Below, piece by piece: positions 55,367 through 64,000 of a stretch of 64,000 bases of DNA. This DNA is from Trichosphaerium sp. ATCC 40318 (taxonomy: Eukaryota > Discosea > Flabellinia > Trichosidae): NCBI GenBank assembly GCA_038496445.1, contig JALMLS010000310.1:339023-403022 (forward strand). The letters run 5' to 3'. Made by a program: the position numbers and the translations under genes. Position 1 is the first letter of the stretch; each line of letters begins with the position of its first letter. The notes under the pieces are model-generated. The model worked only from the letters and a program-made list of their open reading frames with translations. It was not told the DNA's origin and searched no databases.

Positions 55367-58300
55367 ATGAAGGTGGTACAATTACTCCTTTTATGTCTAG
55401 TATGCTATACGTATGCAACAAACATTGTGTCAGTCATTCAACAGTTAAATAGACGCATAACAAACGAACAAGTACAGTAAGTCACGTTCACAATGCTATT
55501 TAATAATATTTGCACTGTTTGATGGCGTAATGTACTTACGAAACATAGAAACTCACAAGAGTACATTCCGCCGTTTCTACAGTCTAAAAAAGTGAAGGGT
55601 ACGCGTATTATGCAACTGCATACGCTTTCTGCGTTGTTGCAAGTAATTCCATTTAAAAGCACCTAAACGGCATCAAAGGTATTTACCCTAGCTACATTCA
55701 TGTCAATTTCCATGGAGACGTACCTTTCACAGAGCTTAGAAATCGTATCGAGTTTTTTGATAACAATATGTTCGTAACGAACTGGGTATCGCAGGTAAGC
55801 AATGATACAACGCGCAAAAAATAGTATTTGCACATAAGTGAACTTGTTCTTGTCGAATTCTACACTAAACGCTGCAAGACGCACCGAAAACAACTCTTAT
55901 GGACTATAAGCTAATACCTACGTAGGTTATTCTTGAATCAAATAAATACGGCGTTTTAAAAGCAAATGAAACCCAGCTCTCAATGGCTTTAGATACACTT
56001 ACGCAATACAAGAACAAGGTGTGATTTGTTTCATTTTATTTGACGATTCTTGTCTTTTTTTTCTCATTTTTTGTTTCCAACAGAACACCGACTATGAAGA
56101 CCCAATATACTGCTTTTGGCAACAAGTGCTTCGCAATGGTACATGGACATCTTTTCCTACCAATATTGGAGCACCTCTGGAAAAACTAGGCAGTTTCGGA
56201 GCCGTTCTAGAGCATTTTCTAAAAGAAATCGGTACACATTTTGTTAGAAACTCTTGTGGCTGTTTTGACTCATTCTGCATACTGTAGGCCTTTCAAAATT
56301 GGCTCCTATTGTAAAACCACTTGTATCTGGCCCCGCATTTGTATTGAGCGCGTTTGCAATTCCTCCAGATGCTGACGATACTTCTGTGAACTTAATGCTT
56401 GGCAAGTCTATGATGTCGACCTCGTTGATTTCTTAGTTTATTCTTCTTTTTTCTGTATCGTTCTCACTCTTTGTTTTGTAGGAGCTCTATTAAAAGAACA
56501 AGAGAATAAATACAAAAACGAGTTAGATTCTTGGCTATCTCACAATAAGAACATATCAGCTGCTGTTGAAAAGTTGGTTAAATACGCCTACAAGCCATTT
56601 GCTTCTGATATCGATTCTAACTTGATTGATCCACGGACATACTATTGGATAAGGTACACCATTATATTGGTATAGTTTTGTTAGTTAATATGTTTAAAAG
56701 AGACTTCTTGGCTCAAGAGAAAGAAAACAGTGCGTTGTTTTGAGTCTTTTTTTAGCTTCTTTTAACCAGTGTTTAGATGATTCTCCGTCACTCTACTTTG
56801 TTAGTACATGGTTATCTAGTGTTTCAGAGCGTCGTAATGGATCTTCATTGGTCAATATGCCATTTGAAATAAACAACGTAAGCGCTTATCTTAGCTCGAC
56901 GAGCTTTTTGTTTACGTTTGTTGTTTTAGGTTGATCTTACCGTTGCAGCTAATACAATCTTTGGTCTTGGAGGTGCAGTTCTTAACGATGTTGCAAACCC
57001 AGAATCATGGTTTAGCACAGAAGCACAAAAGCTGTACTCTGACACAGCAAGCCTTATAGCTTGGTACACAACTAACCTAGTGATTTATTGTTGAGTATCT
57101 AATAATCTCTTAGGGCTATAAACACCGGAGTCGCAGACAAAAGACCAGAGTTATCTCTAGTGTACGCAATAGTTTCTTTGGGATATCTTCTGTGATTCTC
57201 ACAAGCTGTCGCAGGTATTATCCACCAAAGTATGACTTTTTATGGTTTGCTGCTCGATCTGTATTCTTGCTTGAGGAGAAGAAAGATAATATGACTTACG
57301 GATGCTTTAAAAAAGCTAAGATGGAGTTGACTGAGGCAATGAAAGGTCCTGGTACTCAGAGTCTTCTTAAAGATAGTGTTGTTGATAAGGATAACAATGA
57401 TTGGGTTTATTGGGATGATTTCTTAGGAGATGGTACGTCAATGTAACAAAAAGAAGTCACGTGACGAATAATTTAAAACGTGTGAAGCTTTATCAAAGTA
57501 ACAAACATATCGACTTGGGGCGCTGTCTGTTTTTTCTATTGACCACGCAAGTTTCCATGTGAAAGTGTTTAACTTTTATTCTATTGATGTGTTGATTGTG
57601 ATGTAGGTGATAAAGTGTTTGGCTTTAAAAAGAACAACGCAGAAGATAGACTTTTCTCTACTTCTGTTGCTGTTAATGCTCTTATTGATATATGGTCCAT
57701 TCCCGACGAAAAATGTGTTCGCAGATGGTCTTCTGATGTACCTCAGGCATGTATTTCTAATACAACGATTGTAGTGGTTCAGTAGATTAACTGTATATTA
57801 GTCTATTGTTCAAACCGTAAACAAGGCAGTTGCTTTCATATCAAAGTTTATTTTGGGATCAAAGTATAAGCGAGAGAATGCCTTCTTTAGTGGATCAATG
57901 AAAGGATTAGGTAACCTTATTTCGAGTTTTCTACCTCCATACAAGTCATTTATTTAGAAACTAATGTATGTTAGATACACTACCATTTAGGTATCCTGGA
58001 AATTACGCTGTTTATTTGAACGGTACAGTTCTTAACAATCCTGGAAAAGGGTAAGCTTGAATTTTATTTCTTGTTTTTTTCAGTGTTATCCATACTAATA
58101 TGTGCGTGTAGTGATATCACTACAAGTCTTTCTTATGGCGTTTCCGGTCTAATACCACAAGATGAGTATGAAACCCAGCTTGGCGAGCTACACTTCGGTA
58201 CGAGTATTCTCAATTTTGGTGCTTCTTGTAGCTAACAGTATTGCTCCTCTAGGTTTCAAAACGCCTCTTAAGTTTGCTGGATACAATCCTCCTAATCCTG

Positions 58301-58392
58301 TAGCAGCTTTCCCTTATTGGTCATCACCAGCTTTTACTGATGCCATGGCTTTATTGGCTCTTAACAAACATAATAGCTTGTCAACATGTTAA
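55367..58392 (+). CDS. Large secreted protein of unknown family
   Basis: The start KVVQLLLLCLVCYTYATNIV is a signal peptide. Some fourteen exons join in phase. Recognisable conserved-looking blocks are YPSYIHVNFHGDVPFTELRN, DPIYCFWQQVLRNGTW, YYPPKYDFLWFAARSVFLLE, WVYWDDFLGDGDKVFGFKKN, AEDRLFSTSVAVNALIDIWS and SGSMKGLGYPGNYAVYLNGT. The protein ends PYWSSPAFTDAMALLALNKH plus NSLSTC. I recall similar 'EDRxFSTAVAVNALID' proteins only as hypothetical proteins of protists, and can give no name. The repeated Trp/Tyr and alpha-helical look could suggest a terpene-cyclase-like or glycosidase-like alpha/alpha fold, but that is speculation. One intron (56402-56482) is GC-AG. Confidence 0.7.
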
Positions 58393-58925
58393 CAACATTA
58401 TTTTATACAAACAACATGATATACCAAAGTAATAAAGTAGTTTACCTAGCATACTTGTATTACTCTGTAAGGAGGAGCAAGTGCCATAATTTCTGACTTG
58501 TAAGATATTGTATAAAAACTCTAAAACATTGCTTTTGAGTGGTTGCAGAGCTGTAACGTTTGTAGAAAGCAACGTGAACTCAGTAAATATAACTTGGATT
58601 TGACTTTTCAGCGCCTGATTTCACTTAAAACCAGCTTCACAGGTACCAAGGTTAGGAATGAATTTTGGTACAAAGGAATCACTGTCAATATAACGTACTA
58701 TTCTTGTACCAATTCAGGTGATATACAGTTCAATACGCTTAATACAAAACATAAAGTAAAAAACTTGGAAATAACAATATTCTTGGATGCCATCATTGAT
58801 TCAACGCCAACTCCATGAGCTTGTTTAGTTAGGTACCACAACAGAAATACAACATATTTTAATGTAATAGTATTCAAACAATGTTAATGATCTTGTGTGT
58901 TTATTTCTTGTTGTATTGCTACAGT
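58393..58925. other. Intergenic region between convergent genes
   Basis: This holds the 3' ends of the secreted-protein gene (+) and the small minus-strand gene. The plus frame 58543-58818 has no ATG near its start and no domain, so it is not called. Confidence 0.4.
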
Positions 58926-59286
58926 TTAACACAGCTGACCTTCAAGTTTAGTAAATGTTGAACGCAGCATTGCTTTTTTCATTCCATTTTTAAAGGTGAG
59001 TTTACTCTCGTTACAATACTCTGCACAGAGTTTAGCTACATCAACTGCCTTGCTTGCTAAAACAGACCTGACGATGACTAGGTGAAGTAAGATATTTACA
59101 AGCCCGAGAGGTTGACGTACTGGCACATTGAGCAACACTTAAGGAAAGCTTTTTGTCTTCCAGAATTTCTATTGTTCTTTCCACTGTCTTTGATGCCAGC
59201 CCTTTCTTTATGTAGGCCTTGATTTCATTCGCCTCTCTATCACTTGCTGCTCGTCTACACATTCCTTTCTTTGCTCCCACACTCAT
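58926..59286 (-). CDS. Small helical protein of unknown family
   Basis: Two exons encode about 105 residues. Exon 1 (MSVGAKKGMCRRAASDREAN; YIKKGLASKTVERTIEILED) ends at a gtacgt donor near 59118. The acceptor ...cacctag leads to IIVRSVLASKAVDVAKLCAE and ends FTKLEGQLC. The other acceptor, ...cgtcag, would hit a stop, which supports this model. The protein is Lys/Ala-rich and likely all-helical. It shows no motif I recognise and no signal peptide, so cytosolic or nuclear is the default guess. Confidence 0.6.
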
Positions 59287-60603
59287 GCTGTTGTTGTTGT
59301 TGTGATAGTTTTACTCTGAATGTTCTTTGACTAATGGGGTTTTTTTGTGTCTTTTCGATGAATACCAAGACTAGGCGAACTCATTGACATTTGTCTTGTT
59401 TGTTTCTTTATGCAGTGTATTTTTGGAGTGTCGCCAGGTTATTTTCAAAGCATAGTCTTTATTTTTTTCTGATATTTTTGGCAAAAATGACTTGCTTAGG
59501 TTTGCCCGGGCAAAACTTTTTCTTGTAAGCGATCTAGAATTATGGCATAAGTTTGTCTGATATGATGAAAAAAAATCAACTTTTACTGTGAACTTACACG
59601 TGGATATTTTTGTTTTGAGTCACAATACAACGATGTGAACTTGGTGAAAATTTTGCGTTGTGAGTTTTTTTTGCAGTCCGTTTATTGGTTTGTGAGCACA
59701 AATAGGAACGTTGTAATATTTGCTTTCTACACACGTGTATTTTGTCTACACATTGCTTGAAAAGCGACAACTATACCAAAACATGTACTATTGTTGCTGT
59801 GAGATTGTTTAAATATTCGCTCCTCATTTTTACCGTCTGTCAACTCAAATGTCCTTTAAAACTCCAAGATGGTTTTGATAACCTAAAGTAACCGAAATTG
59901 GCGCTATTTTAAACATAATACAACGAGCTTTTGATGCCGTTCCAGAAGATTTTACAAGAGAATCTCTTTGCTTGAGATCGCCAAACTAAGCGGCGTACTT
60001 TGGGCGAAACAACGTTTTCCACGTGCTACAGATGCCTAGTACGTACAGGAAGTTATAAGGAGGTATTAGACTTTCTCACAACGTAGGTTTGTTCTTACGC
60101 TTTGATTCTTGAATACCAAACCTGTTGAAAATTTGAATGATATGCACAAAAGAGTTGTTGCTAATTTACAACCATGAGGGTATTTCACACTCGCCTTCTT
60201 TGGGTATTATTTTATAAGTGAAAGAAACCAAGCACCAATACTGTTATGTACTAGTAGCAGTGGTTTGTTCCAATCTTTGTTTATGATATCCTTATGGTTT
60301 AGAAAGCACAGTTTTGTTTCAGTTTTCATTCAAGGCTTCAAAGCTCATCAATATACAAGATCTTACCTTCAGGTACATAAGGACTACATACATGGTAAGT
60401 TTTAGACTTTAAAAGCTCTAAGAGCTAGTCTCATAACGGCAATAGTGATGTGTACACACTTTGTACTTTTCTATGGTGATGTTTATCTGATACGGTTCAA
60501 AGAATAGCGTGTGCCAAATTGAACTAAATCCTACTTCACACTCACATACCTAACCTCTACAATCAACCCTCAGTATATTACTTTAGGTTGTAGAGGTGTT
60601 ACT
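59287..60603. other. Long low-coding region with coding-like fragments
   Basis: Most of this 1.3 kb shows no frame. Between about 59890 and 60030 two overlapping stretches look protein-like: IGAILNIIQRAFDAVPEDFT and, one base out of frame, SLLEIAKLSGVLWAKQRFP. They do not connect to an ATG that I can defend. They may be the first exons of the next gene or the relic of another one. Confidence 0.4.
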
Positions 60604-61782
60604 ATGAATCAAGGTTTTAAGGTACACGCAACGTTTGTAAATTAAAGCGTCTAAGGTAGCCTTAACTTAAACAGGAAAAAAAGAACCTTGTGTAAAGTGT
60701 AGCATCTCCTTTAATGTATACTGCCAGTAAGTACCTACTCATTACAACAATAATAACCAATACCACAGCCGCCAAGAAAGGAGGCAAAGTATTAGAACAG
60801 TTCAGCGTTACCCCAGAGGTAATAAAACTGGTACCTGTAACTCGAAGTTGATGGGAACAAGATTCTAGATCTGGGACAAAACGTAACTGTTAGGGGCGTA
60901 AAACGTACGACTAGGCACTTTTAAGTTGAATGAATTACAGCAATTAACTAAGCAAAGGTGCTCTCAGAGACGTTTTAGAGGAATCTCAAGAAAAAAATGA
61001 AAACATCAATGCAGCGTTAGAAGAAGCTGCAGATTGGATGGGTTGTCAAGTACACCCTTTTGATAGTTATGTACTCAGTTCTGTGTAGGCTCTGTGTGAA
61101 CGCTATGTTGTTCAACTTGCTCTAAACAGCGATGATTTCGAAAGAGTTTTGGAGGACAAAGGAATGTTTTCTGCTTTTTCAAAAGTGCCTATTGCTCAGC
61201 TTTCCACGCAAGCTATCGCATTGGCTTCTCTAAAAGCTGTACAAAGTTCCCTGGGATATGTAAAAGAATACGAAGCAGGGATGAAGGTTGCCTTTACAGT
61301 TTTTGTTGACGAGTGCACGAGAAGATATTACTCAGCTACTTTACTAAGCGAGGAAGCGAGTATAGACAAGTATATTGAGTACGTTTCAGCCAAAGACGTG
61401 TACGAGTATCTATCATCCCAAACCGCGTAAGTACAACATATCAAACTATTTTAAAAGAATCCACAGGTATTTAAGGCTACGAAGAGTTAAAATTGGAGAG
61501 TACGCAATGACTCACGCAGTACTGTTCGAACCAGGAACGGATGTAGTTTCGTTTGTCAAAAATCACGTGGACATTATGCGTGGTATTAATGTTGATAAGC
61601 TCTTGTATGTTACACTATTGTTTAGCCTCATCTAACAAATCAACAGGTATTGTTTTTGCAAAGAAAGAAGTAACAGCGTAGTAATGCTTGAAATAAGTAA
61701 ATACTTGTTCAACTACAATGTAGCGGAATATGTGCCTAAGACCGCAGGCCTTCTTACTAGATTCGGTATTGACTATAACTAA
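60604..61782 (+). CDS. Unrecognised multi-exon protein
   Basis: A model from ATG 60604 joins EPCVKCSISFNVYC (three cysteines), AKKGGKVLEQFSVTPE, VDGNKILDLGQNVTVRGVK, LRDVLEESQEKNENINAALE and the long exon at about 61089-61430 (LCERYVVQLALNSDDFERVL; FSKVPIAQLSTQAIALASLK; MKVAFTVFVDECTRRYYSAT). Two last exons follow (LRLRRVKIGEYAMTHAVLFE; LEISKYLFNYNVAEYVPKTA) with stop TAA 61780-61782. No domain is recognised. The C-terminal half looks helical. The 5' exons are short and their phases were hard to prove, so the true start may be upstream near 59900. Confidence 0.5.
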
Positions 61783-62823
61783 GGACTGTCAGATCTAAAT
61801 AAAACGTCATTAATATTTGACCTACGATAGAGTTACATGAGTAGTGATTGTTTCTTGTGATCATTTTTTTACTTTTGTTTCTAGACTTGACCTTTTTCAT
61901 ATGACTTCATTTGAAGGAAGTCGTTTCAAACAATCCATGTACATTTTACTAGCAGTAGTGAAGAATATTGGAACATTTAGATGTTATTTTTAGATTCCCT
62001 CCGATTCAACACGTACAACGATCAGAGCATATCCGACCTCCTCGCATTACCATGAAATCAATTTAGTACAAACAAATGTAACAGATGAAGCCTTGAAAGC
62101 ATTGACTGGTGTACATACTATTTGGCTATGTATTAATAACAGATGAGGGTATCAAACCGTTGGCAGGTGTACATGAAATCAATAGCACGTACAAAAGTTA
62201 CAGATGAAGGTTTAAAGGCAATTGCAGGTGTACATACTAACACTACAATCAAAAATAAAAACTATACATTTACCACAAGGATTGCTTATGTGCTTGATAA
62301 AACTACAAAAGAACTTGCTTTGGTATATTGTGCAACTACAAATTGCCAGCTTTTTTGTGATGTACGGTTTTGTTCTTGATTTCTCAATCACTCATCTATT
62401 ATTTACAACATGCCACAGAGATTTCATGCCTATCATACATTTCGCGAGATTTCCAGCTGATTTCTTGGAACTAAACATAGAAAAAATTGAAACTAAGATA
62501 GTTAGAACTCTTAGAGTATTGGTGAATAGATACTACTGGTAAATGACTAAGATGTCGATTGGAAACAAATCAAGTTACAATAGGCTTAAAGCTTTGAAGC
62601 CAGTTGACTTGTTTGCCGTTAGTGATCAAAACAAAACAGACGTTAATTCAATCCTTAGATAGTAGTTAGAACTACATTGGCGTGTACTTCCCTCAATCAA
62701 ATATAACATCTTTGTTCATAAAATAACGTTTTTGATAACTATTATCGTTGTTCTTTCTTAATCTACAGCAAAGGTATTGTATGCTTTCTTTTAAACATTC
62801 ACTTTCTGAATTAACACAAGTAG
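61783..62823. other. Region with decayed repeat-gene sequence
   Basis: Apart from the LRR relic annotated separately, short frames at 62143-62379 and 62222-62542 overlap in different frames. They include LNIEKIETKIVRTLRVLVNR. None is a complete gene. The interval lies directly before the frameshifted MORN-2 copy, so it reads as a graveyard of repeat-family genes. Confidence 0.45.
62049..62238 (+). pseudogene. Relic of a leucine-rich-repeat gene
   Basis: Three degenerate repeats of about 23 residues can be read in different frames: VTDEALKALTGVHTIWL, ITDEGIKPLAGVHEIN and VTDEGLKAIAGVHT. The pattern 'xTDEGLKxLAGVHxIxL' is a leucine-rich repeat type that I associate with amoebal and giant-virus repeat proteins. 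Frameshifts between units, plus the absence of a start, mark it as a pseudogene. Confidence 0.6.
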
Positions 62824-63518
62824 ATGAATACATGCTTTCTATTACGCCTACCGCTTGAGCTACAGCTTGATATTGTCGATTTAGACGTTAACATTTATCT
62901 ACAGTGGCCTCTTCTATCAAAACAAGCAGCAAGTACAACAAGGTTTAATGTCAACTTGAACAAGCACAGCAAATGGCTTAAAAGAAGAAGTGTGCTAAAA
63001 CAGTCCAAAGTAGTTGAGCAAACTTGTTGGAAACATGGTGTTCCTCACGGAGAGCATAAGAGGTGGTACTATTCATATTTAGCCAAGCTTCAATTGAAAA
63101 GCGTGTGTAACTACATTGATGGCAAACTTGATGGAGAGTTTAAGTGTTGGTCAAATTGGGGTAAGTTGATTGAGCTTGCTACTTATTCAAAAGGTAAGAT
63201 AGAGGGAGAGAAAAAGGAGTGGTTTTCACGTGGTCAATTAAAAGAGTTTGTAATTATATCAATGGTAAAAAGGAAGGAGAGTATAAGGAGTGGCACCACA
63301 ATGGGAAATTAATGACGATTTGTTTTTATGTTGATGGAAAAAGAGATGGAGAGTTTAAGGAGTGGCATTCCAATGGTAAGTTAGCAATTCTTTGCCATTA
63401 TGCTAATGATAGACGACATGGAAAGTTCTCGCAGTGGTACTATATGGGTAAATTATTTAAGCAACACACTTATGTCAACGGTAAATTAGTTAAGCAACAC
63501 ACTTATAAACAACAATGA
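62824..63518 (+). pseudogene. Second MORN-2 repeat gene, frameshifted
   Basis: The start at ATG 62824 has RLPLELQLDIVDLDVNIYLQ, WPLLSKQAASTTRFNVNLNK and HSKWLKRRS, clearly paralogous to the N-terminus of the gene at 11317. Six or seven MORN-2 repeats follow (IDGKLDGEFKCWSNWGKLIE; SKGKIEGEKKEWFSRGQLKE). Near 63250 the frame breaks. The first frame ends at 63312, while the repeats continue one base out of frame (YINGKKEGEYKEWHHNGKL) to 63518. The pattern fits loss of one base just after the GQLKE repeat. It has no introns. It is a recent pseudogene or a sequence error. The family is the same giant-virus-like one as the 11317 gene. Confidence 0.75.
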
Positions 63519-63663
63519 AACAGAACATCATGGAGTAATGATTGACTTTTATTCAACATAGATATTCAGCATTGTGATATGTAACGTTTGATTGATACTA
63601 CTACTTATAGCGCCAGCAACAGTTTGGATAAGTGTTAAGATCATTGATAGATTGTTTTATTGT

Positions 63664-64000
63664 TCAAATTAAACATTCTGTTGAGGCGACTGCCTTGTAA
63701 AAACCAGGAGTTTTAAACCACCTACCATTCCAAGGGACGTTGAAAAAGAATAATAGCATCTCCAGTCGTTACCAACGTTCACCAGGGAGCCCGATATTTG
63801 CGTATATGGTCCTCATCCACTACACAAAGGTACTTTTGTGCTCGCCCATTTGGTCCACCGGAAAGGTTCCTTCAGGAAGTGGGTTTTCTTTTGAAGTTTC
63901 TTCGAGGTGAGGGTTATCTGACACCTTGAATTTTTGTCCAAGAACATAGTAAGCGCCAACGGCGCAGTAGCTTGATCCAGAATTTGAGGCATCTTGTTGT
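63664..64000 (-). CDS. Unrecognised protein, C-terminal part, running off the right edge
   Basis: Minus-strand coding enters from the right edge with QDASNSGSSYCAVGAYYVLG, then QKFKVSDNPHLEETSKENPL. After what looks like a short intron comes VVDEDHIRKYRAPW, and the last exon reads LLFFFNVPWNGRWFKTPGFY and ends ECLI with stop 63664-63666. The exact intron borders around 63770-63840 are not settled. No domain is recognised. The 3' end lies 145 bases from the end of the convergent MORN-2 pseudogene. Confidence 0.5.

Noticed and set aside
58543-58818. Plus-strand 91-codon frame
   Set aside because: There is no ATG at its start, no domain and no splice support; it lies in a convergent 3' region.
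60604-61782. CCT/TCP-1 chaperonin subunit
   Set aside because: Some helical stretches looked similar at first sight, but none of the chaperonin ATP-binding motifs are present.
1-64000. CRISPR array, rRNA, tRNA or bacterial operon
   Set aside because: No regularly spaced direct repeats, no cloverleaf or rRNA-like sequence noticed; genes are spliced and eukaryotic.

Overview
The window is nuclear DNA of a eukaryote. Almost every gene is cut by short GT-AG introns, mostly about 40-120 bases. Donors are very often GTACGT, and CTAAC/CTAAT branch-like motifs sit just before the acceptor. There are no operons, Shine-Dalgarno sites, tRNAs or CRISPR arrays that I can see. The DNA is AT-rich and gene-dense. 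The gene content is heterotrimeric G-protein machinery, Frizzled-like receptors, TKL-like kinase, PI4-kinase beta, farnesyltransferase, proteinase-K-type subtilase, WWE-PARP and selenocysteine elongation factor. It suggests a free-living or parasitic unicellular eukaryote, such as an early-diverging fungus or relative, or an amoeboid protist. I cannot fix the taxon from sequence alone. All exon models were built by eye from reading frame, splice sites and family motifs.

Layout, left part (1-20.7 kb): a nitronate monooxygenase running off the left edge (-); a WWE / receiver-like / PARP protein (+); a C2-Rab GTPase fusion (+); an unrecognised Q-rich protein (+); a very basic SR-like protein (+); a MORN-2 repeat protein with a giant-virus-like look (+); a secreted protein of unknown family (-); a mitochondrial PPR protein (+); a subtilisin-like protease (-); and the selenocysteine-specific elongation factor (-).

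Middle part (20.7-46 kb): a C1-domain protein kinase (+), a large type I membrane protein resembling a plant/protist uncharacterised family (+), an arylsulfatase (+), two tandem Frizzled-type receptors with cysteine-rich ectodomains (-), a prolyl-4-hydroxylase-like dioxygenase with a helical tail (-), an F-box fragment (-), farnesyltransferase beta (-), and PI4-kinase beta (+). The last two start only 92 bases apart.

Right part (46-64 kb): a C2-like protein (-), a G-alpha / BTB / BTB fusion (-), a divergent BTB protein (+), a tiny cysteine-containing secreted peptide candidate (+), a secreted parallel beta-helix protein (-), a large secreted protein of unknown family (+), two unrecognised genes, then a decayed LRR stretch, a frameshifted second copy of the MORN-2 gene and a partial gene at the right edge.

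The most striking content is a set of unusual signalling fusions. The first is a heterotrimeric G-alpha-like GTPase joined to two BTB domains, an architecture parallel to RhoBTB. The second is WWE-receiver-PARP, and the third is C2-Rab. The second theme is a giant-virus-like repeat-gene family in two states of decay.
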